Source: Zymoseptoria tritici IPO323
Lineage: Eukaryota; Ascomycota; Dothideomycetes; Mycosphaerellales; Mycosphaerellaceae
Direction: 5' to 3'
DNA length: 64,000 nt
Assembly: GCF_000219625.1 (NCBI RefSeq)
Contig: NC_018217.1
Span: 2,046,001 to 2,110,000 of the forward strand
The position numbers and the translations under genes were made by a program. The notes below the pieces were generated by a model. It was not told the DNA's origin and did no database searches. It was given only the letters and a program-made list of their open reading frames with translations. Position 1 is the first letter of the stretch. Every line of letters starts with the position of its first letter. Below are positions 11,444-23,649 of the stretch, one piece after another.

Positions 11444-13467
11444 GCTGGCGCGGGCGTGCTCGTCAAGGGTAGGGGTTTCGGTAGGGATTCGCGGTCAAGG
11501 TGGTTCTCGCAGTCGCGTGACTCTCGGTGTTTGCTGGCGGTGGGCTGATCAAAGTCGCATCGTGGAGAGGATGGCGGAGGAGGAGGAGGAATCAGTGGTG
11601 GGATATAGCGACACACACACACACACACGGAGATGTCGTGCATGGCAATCTTCCAGCAGCTGCACTCTCTCGCACTCGCACTCACACTCAGCTATCTCTC
11701 TCCGCTCCCATCCTTCAATATCGCACCGCAAAGCGCACATGCAGGCGGAGGACGAGACCAGCAGGGATGCCGGGGAAGCCGATCCTGCTCTGTGATTGGT
11801 GAGTCCTACACGTGTGGCACCTATTTCTGGTCAGGGCCGTCGGAACCGACAATGTTACAACTCCACCTCACGCGTGTGGTTGGATCCAAAGTCAATTTGC
11901 ATTGATGATCGTTGACGGAGGAGACAAGAAAAGTGACCATTCTCCTCCTCCTATGTTGTCACACCGACAGGCGCACACAGCGGGAGGTTGCACACGAGAC
12001 ACATGGATGGCTGCAGATTGACACGAAGAGTGGAGTCGTTCCGCGTGCGTGGGGAGACACAGCATCAAGGAGTATTGGCGTCCATTGGATGTAACCCTGC
12101 GGATTGCTCCCTCATCAAGACTCCGCCAAGCAGTGCTCAAGGATGGTGAGACGCTGACAGTGGCATCGTTCTCACCTCACGTGTCCAATGCCCTCTTTCC
12201 GGTGCACTCCTGTGCCTTACTTCGACTCGCACGAATCCGCCACGATGAGCACCAAGGCACCTTTGCGAGACCTGACTTCGGTGTACGGGATGCCGCCCGT
12301 AAGCCAGCGCCGAGTTGATGGGCTCCGCCAGGTCTCGGGATGTTGAAGCAAGGAGGTCTATACCGACCGCACGTTCTGCTCTCCACTGCGGAGATTCACC
12401 ACGTTGCTACCCGTATATTGGATACAACGCCGCTGTTTGCCCATGCAGGTGGGAGTAACGTCGCCGGGATTCAAGTGGGCTCTTGGGACTTCAGGGGAAC
12501 TCGCCATTGTCAGGTACTCCATTGTGGCAACTATGGCAAACCTATCACATACCGTGCCACTCGATGCACCCTTCTCCTCGCCGCTTTCGATACTGATCGT
12601 CTCTCACCGTCTCGTTTCATCCCAGTCACACTCCATTCCAAACAGATCCATAATCTGCACACCACCTCGCCGCTGACCTGCATAACGCGGACCATCCTGC
12701 AGAACCGAATCCTCTGTGCCCTCTGTGGCTCCAGGAAAGAAGCGGGCACGGCTGAGCCACTGTATCGCCTTGTGGTCCTCCCGACAATACCCATCTCAAG
12801 TACGACCTCATACGAACTACACAAGCACAGAACGTAGAACAATGAGCGTGATTGTTCCTCGCACCATTCCCAAAGGTCATTTCACCCGTGGGAATACGGA
12901 CGATGACTTGGCTGTGTTCTCTACCTTCGATCACCCAATGGCTCGCGCAATTGACTTTCGATTGGCTCTGTTTCCTGGCCTTGCGTCGATATGTCAATTC
13001 GCCAAGTACTCTCCGAGCACGATCGTCTAGAAGATCTCTCATCGCCTTACCTCAAGTACCGTTCGTCTGCAGAAATCGAGTCCTTCTTCGAGACATTCCC
13101 ATCGACGTTGACGACGTCTTCTCATGCACGGCGGTCTAAGATCGAGAGCTCGTCTATCGCTGATCTTGAGACGTAGACGTTAGAACAAGGCCCGCAAATT
13201 CAAACCGAGAAGTGCCACGTCCGCCCAACTCTAGTTTGCGAACCTCCGATCTTGACGCGGATTCGTCGATCTTTCCAAATTTTGTCTGCCGAGAACACGA
13301 AATTCGAAAGCATGCCGGATAGACTACAAGCTCGAGGTAGCGCGCCGTAGGTCGAGCGTTCCGTTCGCCTGGAAGAAAAGTTGCATGTACCGTCCCTAGA
13401 AAGACCCCTTCCGGAGTCTTTCCCTCGTTGGGGATACTTTAGGCTCGAGACTCAGACACCCGTGTGC
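11444..13467. other. Intergenic region (5' of the transporter)
   Basis: 2 kb with the promoter and 5' UTR of the minus-strand transporter on the left, including GGA-rich and CA microsatellites. The rest shows only short frames with no domain, signal peptide or splice continuity. It ends at the stop codon of the CorA-like gene. Confidence 0.5.
11611..11628. repeat. (AC)9 dinucleotide microsatellite
   Basis: Nine AC units, preceded at about 11571-11590 by an imperfect GGA/AGG trinucleotide run. It lies about 170 bp upstream of the transporter start codon, probably in promoter or 5' UTR. Confidence 0.9.
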
Positions 13468-14972
13468 TCAGCTTTTGGTATGCGCGGATGTAGGGCCTAC
13501 AGCACGTCGTCGTCGCCATGCTCTCCATCCTTTTCCCGACCAACGTTCTCTCGTCATGCAGAGGAGAACAATAAATGCAACCAAAGGCACAGTAATACCG
13601 ATGTACGCCGCAAAAAGCCTCGCACCCGGCAAGAATTGGAACTCCGGCACATTCAAGATCGTCTGAAGTCACCGCGTCAGCAATCTCAACTGGACTTCAT
13701 ATTCAACAGGTCGCTTACCGCGACCAAGCTCGCCGGCAAAAACACCGACCCCAATACCGCGATGAACTTCATATCCCGACTATCCCTCTGCGTTGCCTTT
13801 GCAATACTGGACTGTAATCGGATGTCCCGTTGTTGGACCAGACTATACAGCTTCACATGTGGGTGAGTGAGCGCTGTTCTCAGAAGATGCTGATCCCACT
13901 CACCAGCGTCGACACATTCTCCACCCGATTGATATGATCCTTATCCCTCGCCATGAGACTATTGAGCTTCTGCCACGTCAAATCCACCCACTGCCGAAGT
14001 TCCGCGTGGACTTCCGATTGGGCATCGTTCGGCACCGCAGCGGAGAGGAGGATCTCGTGAGTATACTTCAAGCCCAGCTGTATCGCAGCGTGGTAGCTTT
14101 TCCAGAATTCATACCTCCCTTTCCGACTCACCTGATCCCGACGACAGCTCGCGAGGAGGTCAGAGAGTTGAATCCAAGAGTCTTGCTGATCAGACTCGGA
14201 CCCAACATCCACAAGGGATTCCGATGTGGCCTCTCTACTCATCTGCGTCATAGTATGTTCGAGAGTCTGAAGCCGGCTTTTGATCGAATTCCGCCTTTCG
14301 ATCCCCATGTTCAAGACGGTTTCGAACATGATACAGGGAATCACCATCGGGTGGAAAGAGTATTGCTGGAGGGATTGGAGGTCGTCTACGAGGTGTTGGC
14401 CATTCAGCTTTTGATCGAGACTGCAGAAGACTGCGGTATCCATGGTTGAAGCGCGGTGGGAGAGGGCGAGGGACCAGTCGCCTTGTTTCATTGTGCAGTA
14501 GACGATTAGTTGAAAGGCTATTGCGTCGCGCTTGGCATCATTGGTGATGTGGGCTTGAGCTGTGGAGAGGAAGCCGTCGGCGATTTGGAGGTACGATCCG
14601 GGGAGGTTGAGAGTCTCGAAGATGGTGTTCAGGGAGGCGGCGGAGGCGAAAGGAAGGGAATCGGGTTTACCGCTGGTATGTGGCGGTCGGCTTCGTTGGA
14701 GGAGTAGACGAAGCCGGCTACCAGGACCGTTGCAGCCGTTCAGCCCTGACGTGAATGTCGGAGGGAGATGATCTTTCTCCTCGCATGCGGACTGATGCAC
14801 TTCCTCGTGCGAGCTCTTGAGATCCTGAAGGCTCAAGATCAGTTCAGAGTGTACTCGAGAAGCTAAGGATGCTTACCGTGTCCGAGTGAAAGATGTGGAG
14901 TTCGGAGTCCTGCGCAGCGAAGCGGCCTTCTTGAGCGGCTTGAAGTAGCGTTCGATGCTGCAGTCGTTCCAT
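13468..14972 (-). CDS. CorA-like fungal membrane protein
   Basis: Four exons (14972-14877, 14824-13904, 13850-13719, 13662-13468) give 447 residues, all junctions in phase 0. Introns use GTAAGC/TTCAG, GTGAGT/GAAG and GTAAGC/TTCAG. The N-terminal two thirds are soluble and alpha-helical with no recognised domain. The C-terminal part has the pattern of fungal CorA-like proteins: a helix 'IAKATQRDSRDMKFIAV', a first membrane segment 'VLGSVFLPASLVA', a short loop ending 'FLPGARLF', and a second segment 'AAYIGITVPLVAFIVLL'. The GMN motif of true Mg2+ channels is not seen between the two segments, so ion transport is doubtful. The tail is Arg-rich. It lies about 490 bp downstream of the patatin-like gene on the same strand. 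Confident as a gene; function unknown. Confidence 0.8.
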
Positions 14973-15464
14973 GACACCAGGACGATTAGTTGAAGAAGTC
15001 TCTTAGTTGAATCATGAAAACATCTCCACGCTTTTGAGGCCTTCGGCGGGCGACGATGCATCTTGAAAACGATGTTCTGCATGGCGGAGTCAATCGCTGT
15101 GGCTATAGGAAGCGATGAGCTCCTGCAGGTGTGCCTGGGGAGCTCCGGTGTGCATGTACTATGCACACTGCTGTCACGCGTGCGACGGGTGGACAAGCGA
15201 GAGGCCATTGTGGCGCCAGACTGTCAGCGAGAGGCCGCGAGTTGCGTTTGAGCATGCAATAAACATTACTTGCGACGGCGCACGCACGGTCACAGAGGCG
15301 GCGCTCCTGGACACTTCCCTCGAATACCACTCCGACCACTCGCTTGATGATCGGGAAGCTTTGCAGCAGCCACTCTAATACGTCGCCACGGGCTCGCCTC
15401 TTCAGTGACAACCAACGCTGAGCCAAGAAGACCATCCTCCCACCAGAGACACAATGAAAGCTCG
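14973..15464. other. Intergenic region between the CorA-like and patatin genes
   Basis: Roughly 490 bp holding the promoter of the CorA-like gene and the 3' end of the patatin-like gene. Open frames present have no recognisable content. Confidence 0.5.
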
Positions 15465-17439
15465 TCATCGACCGTTCAATCCAGTAGTAGTCTTTGCCCT
15501 CGCGGGCTCTTTTAGCGAACGACAAGCACTCAGCCAGCTCTCAACAGCATCGATGGTCATCACTTTCGGTCGCGCATGTTGATGAACCTCTCGAAGATGA
15601 CCCTCGAACTCCTCTTGGCTGTCGAACCCGGAGACTTTCAATTCTCCACAATGATCCGAAAAGCACGTCCACTGCGCCGCGTGCGTATTGTTGGGCCATT
15701 TACACGGCACCTTCCAAGCAAAGCCATGATCCGACACGGCATGGCGCCGTAGCTCGCCGCGAGACTTGAAAGGTGGTGCCCGGCAAGGTCGGTCTGTACC
15801 CAGGATTTTCTCGCTGCAGCAGTATATCAGATGCAAAGCCTTGCGTTCCCAGCGTTCGGTCCTTGCTCGCTTGGTCCGAGTGTCGACAAGTGTCTTTGCA
15901 CACTCCCTAAGGCTTTCTGCTGCTTCGTGGTCGAGTTCAAGATATTGATCGATGATGTTCTCCATGCGATGCTTGGTCTCGGAGCCATCTGATCCTCTCC
16001 ACTCACCCAACTTGATGTTGCCGAGCTCGTGATCGAGCCCCAGCGGTGCGTCGAATCGAATATACCGAATCTCGAGGTCGCCGTTTCTCTGCTCTAGGCG
16101 AGACTCAAATTCCTGGTGCTGCACGTGGGAGTTCAGTTGATTCTTCTTGAGAGTCTTGACAGCGGCAGAGAGGTTGGAAATCTCGTGCGGGATGACTCTG
16201 TGGAACAGCCCTGTGGTGTGTCCGCGGTCGGACTTCTGACCTGTACCAATCGAAATAATGAGTTTGGGCTGATGCCGCCAGTGCATCTGTTCGACCTCCT
16301 TCAGGGCAAGTTCGACGGGATTGTTCCACTTTGCCATTGCGCCGTCTTCGTACACATCACCGCCGTATTTGATCTCTGAGAAGTAGCCTGGTGCAGCACT
16401 GGTCGCGCGACCCGCTACCCAAAGTGGTGCATTAGATGCTGGTCCAGGATTGCTGTGTCGGCTTGCTCTATCGTTCCGACCAGATCTGGTCTCTGGGGGT
16501 GCGTGGTCGTAGCTACGGAACAGAAATTCCTTCTTGACTTTGAACCCACCGTGGGCCACGACGACACTGAACATTTCGTCAGCCCTTGCACAGGAGAAGG
16601 CAATATCGTGACTTACGTGCGCGCTACGTCGGAGCTCTCGGTCCTCATGAGCACTTTGTCCGCTCGAGCCTTGACATCTGTATCCTCGATTTCATTGTTG
16701 GTCTCCCGGGGTTGGATCCGCTGAACGACATCCTGCTGAGTGGCCCGCTGAAGCGCCGCGTCCATCAACTTCGAGCTGAAGCGAGGTCGAATCACACCAA
16801 ATCGTGTGTAAGTCCGGCCTTTCTGGAATACCGTGCTGCCGACGTCGTTGTAGTTCTTCATGGCCTGTGTAACGTCCATCTGCAAGCGACCAAGCATTAT
16901 GGCGCTCAATCTACGACACGTCAGTTGAGATTAGCTTCAGGATACTGCGAGATACCTCCCCTCCGGTACTGGTGCCCACAAAGTAGTCAATATAGTGATG
17001 AGGCAGAAAAGACATCCTCCACTCTTCCGGAATGGCATTCTTCCCTCGCTCATCTAGGTTCCAGCTATAGGCAGCGCTACAAGCTCGAGGTGCCTCGCCA
17101 TCTTGGAATCCGGGTTCTTGGGCTCGATGCATGTCGAAGCTCAGCGTCGCCATCTCAATGTGTCGCACTTGCTCCATGATCTTCTTGAGAAGATACAAAG
17201 ATGCATATCCGCGGACACCGCCTCCATCTACGTTTCCGCATCAGCACTCCCCTTGAAGTAATAAAACCGTGCTACCGTGGTTGTGGCTACTCACCTAGAG
17301 ATAATATGATCTTGCGGGACCACGGACTATCGGCGTTTGAATCTGAGTTGCGTGAGCTCTCCCATTCCGGCCATACTTGAGTTCTGCTGGTGTTTGAAAG
17401 CGTAGGAGACTCGCGTTGCTGGGTGTGATTTGACGCCAT
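15465..17439 (-). CDS. Patatin-like phospholipase with C-terminal zinc-finger-like region (one junction out of frame)
   Basis: Predicted lipid acyl hydrolase. Exon 1 (17439-17295) ends 'RKIILSL' and joins exon 2 (17227-16956), which starts with the oxyanion-hole motif 'DGGGVRGYASLYLLKK' and reaches the nucleophile elbow 'FVGTSTGG' (GxSxG). Exon 3 (16910 to about 16614) starts 'LSAIMLGRL'. Exon 4 (from about 16569) has the catalytic Asp motif 'YEDGAMAKWNNP'. The C-terminus (about 15465-15800) has C2H2-like spacing, including 'CFSDHCGEL' and 'HLREVHQH'. The exon 2-3 junction does not keep frame with the visible donor (GAG|GTATCT) and acceptor (GTCGTAG); a direct GGAGGGGAGG repeat sits at the donor. 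Either a non-obvious splice, a sequence error or a frameshift is present, so the gene may be damaged. All other junctions are in frame. Confidence 0.75.
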
Positions 17440-18799
17440 ACCAGAGATTGAAAGGTCCAATCGCGCTCCGCTCTGATCTAGCGTGGCCTGTGCAACGATT
17501 TATGAGAGTGCTGCAGCTCCATGCAACGAACTGCTGCGACAGAGTCGCAGCCGTGGACTCGCCAGATTAATTTCGCTTGCCTATGCATTATCGGTACGAA
17601 ACATGCGTTCGCGAGCTGCTACATTTTTGGATGATTCTAAGCCTCCAACTTGTGGCCGAAACGGGCATTGTCGGCCGTGTATGCTCGCCGAGGTGCAGGT
17701 CGGCCAGTATCCCGATGTTTATATGAATGGCGATCCATCGCGATACTGGCCAGTGTCCTAGTGAATGTCTGTGAGCAAGCGCGTGTACTCCTGCTGCTTA
17801 CTGCGGAGCTCGTGATAAGATGTAGTGGGGTGTGGCAGCCTTCGCTAAATTGTCTGGGGCTCAGCCTGATGGCTCAGCCTGGCCGTTCCGCTCGAAACGG
17901 GTTGTGTTCTTCGATCCTTCGATCCTTCCGTCGCAGCGTCGCAATGACCATGCCGCAGCTAGCCTCATGCCGGACAAACTCGGTCAGCTAATCAGTTCTC
18001 GCCACGTGTCCATCGTTCAGACCTACGTTGACCTCACTTGATAGGCACGTTGGCCAGGCCATCTGTTGGCGATTTACCGACTTTTGAGACCTTTGCAGAC
18101 AGCCAGATCGGTATGGCGCGATGTCTGCGACATAACTGAGCTCGAGCACTGAGCAGAGGAAGGCGGCGAATGTCCACACCCACGCGAATATCATATCGGA
18201 GCGTCATCCGCATCTTAGCTGCAAGCGAGCAGTGCTCAGATGCGGGACTTCCATGCCAGGGATCGCACGCGAGGTGCAGGAAGATCACACGCGACCTCCA
18301 CTTGTCAAGCTGTCTTTCGCGGAGCCGGTGTGGGACAACAGCAACAGCCGCAAATGCAAAACAACGACAACGCTCTGGAATAGCGCGTGATATCGTTAGG
18401 AACGACTTACGAAGCGTGAAGTCTAGTTTCAGTACCGGAGAAACGTCGTTTCCGAACGCTGCCAACGTCCTGAATTGTTCGGCCAGGGCTGCACGCTGGA
18501 AAACGCCTCTTTCGCAGGCTAATCATCCGCCCTGTCGCTGAGGGGTCCAAGCCGCTTGCAAGTTGGTCTTGAGGATCTTGATATCGTGTGCCGACAATCT
18601 GACAGCTTCCTCGCTTACCAAGTCTTGCGTGACTGTGAGGGCTCGTGATCCGTTTCGCGAAGATATGTGGGCGGCCGCTTGCCACACTGATTCATAACCC
18701 CTGCGAGCTTACCGGGCGGCTTCGGCCATTTCGATCTTCCCTCGGCCCCATGGTACCCGCGCGCGCCTCATATATGTGAGGAAGAATTCCTTTTCCTAC
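17440..18799. other. Intergenic region, no supported gene
   Basis: 1.36 kb between the patatin-like gene start and a small plus-strand gene. Open frames, for example 18034-18465 (-), have no motif or splice partner. It probably contains both promoters. Confidence 0.5.
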
Positions 18800-19253
18800 A
18801 TGTGTTGTCCATGGAGGCCTCCCATTGACATTGTCGTAAACCACTCTCGCTCCGTCGAAATCGTTGACTTCGACGAAGAGCTATACGCTATGCAGCACTC
18901 CCAATGCATTTTAGTGTACGTCATGGCCGACCACAGCGTCTCGCTTGAACCCGTCGCTCTAGTAAAACGTCAGTCAGAACAATGCACTGCAAGCAGATGA
19001 ATCCAGCTGATGTTTCCAACCAGATCTCGAGCCATTGAAACGAGGAAGGATATCCCGAAAACCATGGATCTCTGAGCAGCGCATCAAAGCCCCGAACGAC
19101 AAATTTCGAGATGAGAAACCCAGCTCCAAGGTCGAGGACGATCAGCAATATATGTCGACCTTGGTGTTCAAGAACATCGCGAAGAACATGGGTTGGAAGC
19201 GTCTGACGGGCCAGGTCACGGAGTACCAGGTATACGAGGATCCTCTTCTTTGA
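18800..19253 (+). CDS. Small hypothetical protein, two exons
   Basis: An exon from ATG 18800 to 18968 (donor GTCAGT) joins 19024-19253 (acceptor CCAACCAG, branch-like CAGCTGATG), keeping frame and giving 132 residues. The protein is hydrophilic: an acidic first half ('EIVDFDEELYAM') and a basic second half ('KRGRISRKPWISEQRIK'), ending 'VTEYQVYEDPLL'. No signal peptide, membrane segment or known domain is visible. The matching splice phase and ordinary composition favour a real gene, but the start is uncertain because the frame is open a further eight codons upstream with a GTG. Confidence 0.4.
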
Positions 19254-20019
19254 TGGGTGAGGATCAGTGGTCGGGATATGGTGGCGTTCGGGTGTATTAG
19301 ATTGCGGCGATTGAGCGACTATTGTTATGGATGTCGGCGTTCTTGCGTGGATGGCGACCTTACGAAATGGATTCGATACTCGTCTGCGTAGCAAATGTTG
19401 GACCAGTCTCCTCTTGTTGTGAGCATTTCACATCGTCAGCAGGTCGTATTAATCAACAATTCCGCGGGCAGACCAGTGAGCGTGCTTCGATCAGACCATG
19501 ACTGCAGGTGGTACTCCAAGGTCTTCCATCGGCGCAGTCTTTGTCACCTGGCTTGAAGGGCGGATGCTCTTTCATGCCTTGTGGCTGATCTTGTCGCGGC
19601 AATAGTTCGCCATCGATGTTCCAATCTTGAACGCGTTTGGTCAACAGGTGAGACCCGATCCGTTATATGTCGAATGCTCGCGGGGCGGCCTCCTTCAGAT
19701 CACTCGTGCTTCGCATATGCAACTTGCATGCAGGAGCCACGAGCAAGCTGACAAGTACTTCGTAGAAGCCGGACTTGTCTTGGCATCAAAAACGCCTCGG
19801 TCCAGTCGTGTCGATCATCCCAGCCTCCGCAATCACATTCACAAGCCAGGGTCATCCATCGTGAATCGAGCTGGGAATAACAGTTCGCAACGGTGAACCA
19901 ACGTCTTTTTCGCGAAGCACCAAAACACCGAGTCGCGTCCGCTGACTCTCGATTGCCATAACGCTGCTGGTCAGATGTGGCACCTCGTCCGGTAGCACGA
20001 GAACACAAACACCGAAACA
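19254..20019. other. Intergenic region
   Basis: About 770 bp upstream of the TMEM135-like gene. Only short frames without features. No repeats seen. Confidence 0.5.
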
Positions 20020-21681
20020 ATGTCGTCCTCATCACGGCGCTCAAGCAGCTCAAACATCAGCAACATCTCCAAAGGCGGTCGGATCGATCCCATCACACGA
20101 ACCGCATTACGATATACCATTTCTCCAAGAGAGTACGAGCTCCTCCACGCATACCTCATCTCTCGCGCGCCGGCAAAAGTCCAGAAGAAAACACCGAGTC
20201 CACCACGATATGAGAAGATTACGGCGAGCAGTTCGGAGGGAGGAGATTACAATACAGCTGCCGTACGAGCGGCACTGCGGGTCTTTGTTGGGTTGTACTC
20301 CGTGTTGAAGGGAATCGAAGTCGTAACAGGAGCTATTGCGAAGCGAAGAGGTGGAGCTGCAAAGACTGTGAATGCGGCAGCAGTCGGTCCACCACGATAT
20401 AAGAATGCCAGGGTTGCGCTGTCATTCTCTTCGATCCTGCTCTTCCACAGACTGTTGCATCGTTTCTTCTTGCGAATACGTACCTCACTGCAAGAAGACA
20501 ATGCTGCGCCATTCCGAAGACGGAATCCCGGCATCACCAAGGCCCTCACATCAAAATACACACCTGCTCTAGGCGCATCTCTCGCTGGATTCCTCCTCGG
20601 CCTCTCACCCTCCGACCAAATGCGAGTGACCATCGCCATCTACGCCCTTTCACGCAGTCTCGAGTACGGCTACAACGCACTCGCCGAGAATGGCTACATC
20701 TGGGGCAAAGACAGCGAGTCCCGTCCGTGGTGGTTCGGAAGCTGGATGCTCGTCCCCTTCACCTGCGGGCAACTCCTCCACGCCTTCGTCTTCGATCGAG
20801 ACTGCTTTCCCGAAGCCTTCGGCGCCTTCATCCTCAAGCGCAGTCCCGAATACATCCAAATCCGACCCGCCAACTATCCTTCCAACAAACCCTGGCCACA
20901 CACCTTCGACATCGTCGACGGCCTCGCTGAAATCAGCAAGCTCAAATGGCCACCGTTCGTCTCGCCAATCCTCTTCCCAAACAACAAACAGACTCTGCCT
21001 GGCTCAATCGCCGTTCAACGTCTCGCTCCAATCACCGCTCCCGCCCACCCAGGTACTAAGCACACCTCCTGCGCCATCCTCCACCCTCACGATCCCTCCT
21101 GCGCCCGCACATACCTCAAATACTGGATCACAGCATTTCCAGCCATCGCCAAATTCTTCACACTATTCTACGGCGCCTTCGCTCTCCTGGGGTACAAATC
21201 TCTCATCGCGGCTCCCGCGCCCTTCCTCAACCGCGTCAGCAAGCGCATTCTCGCCATGTCTATATTCGTCGCCGGTTCGATCGGTACATCCTGGGGCTCG
21301 ATTTGTCTATTCCACACCTTTCTTCCTCGAACCACACTCCCGACACAACGCTGGTTCCTCGGTGGATTCCTGGGAGGGATGTGGGCTTTCGTGGCAAGGC
21401 ATAGAGAGCGGGACAACTTCATGTACAGTTTGCGAATGAGCGTGGACAGTTTGTGGAAGGTGGGAAAGAAGCACGGCTGGTGGAGGGGCGTCAAGAATGG
21501 AGACGTGCTTGTGTTTGTGGCCAGTCTGGCGCTGGTTGATTTTGTCTATGAGAAGAATCCGGGCGCGGTGCAAGGAAAGGTGATCCGGAAGGGCATGGGT
21601 ATGTTGAGAGGAGACGGTTGGGTTGATCGCGCTGAAGCTGTGAAGGAGGTGGAGGAAGAGGAAGAGAAGAAACTCCAGTGA
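20020..21681 (+). CDS. TMEM135-like integral membrane protein
   Basis: Single-exon 553-residue protein. The N-terminus is Ser-rich and soluble. Several hydrophobic segments follow: about 88-110, 'ARVALSFSSILLFHRLL' near 130-146, 'ALGASLAGFLLGLSP' near 180, and more around 375-470. The motif 'TSCAILHPHDPSC' with paired cysteines, followed by a membrane segment, is typical of TMEM135 and its fungal homologues, as is the repeat-like helical layout. In animals TMEM135 acts at peroxisomes and mitochondria in lipid metabolism; localisation in fungi is not established from sequence. The C-terminus is Glu/Lys-rich. The ATG is followed at once by the Ser-rich leader and the frame is intact to TGA 21681. 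Confidence 0.8.
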   Translation: MSSSSRRSSSSNISNISKGGRIDPITRTALRYTISPREYELLHAYLISRAPAKVQKKTPSPPRYEKITASSSEGGDYNTAAVRAALRVFVGLYSVLKGIEVVTGAIAKRRGGAAKTVNAAAVGPPRYKNARVALSFSSILLFHRLLHRFFLRIRTSLQEDNAAPFRRRNPGITKALTSKYTPALGASLAGFLLGLSPSDQMRVTIAIYALSRSLEYGYNALAENGYIWGKDSESRPWWFGSWMLVPFTCGQLLHAFVFDRDCFPEAFGAFILKRSPEYIQIRPANYPSNKPWPHTFDIVDGLAEISKLKWPPFVSPILFPNNKQTLPGSIAVQRLAPITAPAHPGTKHTSCAILHPHDPSCARTYLKYWITAFPAIAKFFTLFYGAFALLGYKSLIAAPAPFLNRVSKRILAMSIFVAGSIGTSWGSICLFHTFLPRTTLPTQRWFLGGFLGGMWAFVARHRERDNFMYSLRMSVDSLWKVGKKHGWWRGVKNGDVLVFVASLALVDFVYEKNPGAVQGKVIRKGMGMLRGDGWVDRAEAVKEVEEEEEKKLQ

Positions 21682-22099
21682 GGACCTGGGGATTGAATTC
21701 TACGGGAATATAGGTTGTATGGTGAATGCTGCTAGGAAGTGTAGAGTTGGATCTTGGAAGAATTGTGATACCCAAATTGTACTTAATGTGTACGACGGCA
21801 GAGAAAGATGGTGACTCTGAACTCGCCATCAATGGCTACTGGTAGAAATGCCTCGTTGTCATTTCGTCGCCGTTCCCATCCGCTTGCATGTGATAATCGA
21901 GCCTGCGCAACTTCCTCCCGGTGCCAGCTCCGGCCCGTCGATCCGCAAAGCTTCAAGTCCAAGCTCCATCGGACCTCACTTTCACTATCGCCATTGCCGG
22001 AACGATATATATCACCGCGCCGTCACATCCATGATGTCTCAATAACGCGCAACGGCTGACACGAATTCGAGTTCAACGGCGGCCGGCCTTTCGCAGCCA
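21682..22099. other. Intergenic region upstream of the PHD-finger gene
   Basis: About 420 bp: the 3' end of the TMEM135-like gene and the promoter/5' UTR of the next gene, transcribed in the same direction. No other feature seen. Confidence 0.5.
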
Positions 22100-23649
22100 A
22101 TGGAGGATAACATCATCGTGGCACGTGGAAACACAGCCGACAAGGAACCGACACCCAGCAACACAGCTAATCGCTCGAGCTCGGTGCTGTCGGACGCGCC
22201 ATTGACGGACGAAGGGGAGGGTCAGAGTACCGTCGGAGCCACGCAAGATGACGGACCAAGTGCGGAGACTGTGAATGGTGTTTCTCACAATGCACAAGGC
22301 GAGCAGAATGGCGACTTCGCAACACCGACGAGAGGAGGGATGGGCGTAGGAAGAGGTAGAGGTGGTGGAAGACCAAGAGGCAAAGGCAAAGGAGGAGGAC
22401 TCGCAGGAAGTGGGCTCCTATCCAACGGCGGCACACCTGATGGCAGTACACAAACTCCCACCCCAGGCAAAGCCCGCGGCCGAGGACGAGGCGGCGGCCG
22501 CCCACGCGGAAAAGGTAAAGGCTCCGCCCGTTCCAACAAACGCAAGCGTGACGACGACGACGAAGACTCCGACTCGGCGTCCTCTATCTCCAGCGACGAA
22601 GTCACACCCATTGCCACAATGACCAAATCCGGACGCTCCGTGCAAAAGCCCACGTCCTTCGTGCCTCCACCACCTGCCTCGCCCATGGCGCCCGCCACGA
22701 AACGCAAACGCGTCTTCACCCGCCGTAACCCTGAGTCCGCCGTGTGCAAAGTCTGCTTGCGAGGTACTAGTCCTACCAGCAATATGATTGTTTTCTGCGA
22801 CGGGTGCAATTCGCCGTATCATCGATATTGTCATCAGCCGGCGATCGATCAGAGTGTGATAGATGTGGTGGATAAGGAATGGTTTTGTCGGAGGTGTGAG
22901 GTTGAGAGGGAGGTACCGGTGCCGGAGGGAGAGATCAGTGGGTTCGTGGCTGTGGAAGGGGTGGGTGCTGAGCAGGTGAGTTTTGTTGATGTGATGGGGT
23001 GGATGAGTGGTGTGCTAATGAGTGATGACAGCGACAACAATACTTCTCCAGTCTTCCTTCGGGGTTATTGGTCACCCTCCTCACCAAAGCGACGACACTC
23101 CAACCCACCCTTCCTGTCTTCGCACCCGACTTCGCCGCTCGCATCCTGCATCCCACGTCCACCGCCAACCCTACCGCACCACCCACAAACGGCGTCCCAC
23201 CGAAACCTCCGAGCCCGAAACGACTACCACCATATTCCTACCATCCTCCTCCCAGACCGAACGGCGTCCGCGCTCCCGACCCACCCACAGAATCCTACTA
23301 CGGTCCGGATGTGCATCCGAGGAACTACCCGAGGCCAGGACAGGGATTGATGAAGACGTTACCGCAGGATAGAGAGGAGGAGGGGAGACTGGTGGAGGAG
23401 GATCGGTTTGGAGTGTTTACGCATTTTTGGAAGCCGGATGAGAGGATTGAGGAGGCGGCGAAGGCGGCTGGGCCGGGAAATGGTGGAAGCGGAGGCGCGG
23501 GTGCGAGTACGAATGGAGGTGCCGGTGGCGGTGGTGATACTACTGCTGGTGCTGCCGCTCCTACCAATGGTGGTGCTTCAGCTGCAGGTCCTACTTCCCA
23601 TCCTGGCGCTACAGTGAATGGTGGAGGTGGCAGTGGCGGTGTAAGATGA
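22100..23649 (+). CDS. PHD-finger chromatin protein with Arg/Gly-rich repeats
   Basis: Two exons (22100-22975 and 23032-23649; donor GTGAGT, acceptor GACAG, phase 0) encode 497 residues. The N-terminal part contains near-repeated basic segments 'GRGGGRPRGKGKG' (about residues 85-100 and 130-145), resembling AT-hook/RGG DNA- or RNA-binding patches, then an acidic Asp/Ser run. A single C4HC3 PHD finger starts at 'CKVC' (about residue 216): CKVC, then CDGC, YHRYCHQP and a final CRRC, with the Trp before the last pair. PHD fingers read histone H3 tails. The C-terminus has a conserved-looking 'EDRFGVFTHFWKPDERIE' followed by a Gly/Ala-rich tail. It is probably nuclear and part of a chromatin complex; the complex is unknown. 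Confidence 0.85.
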
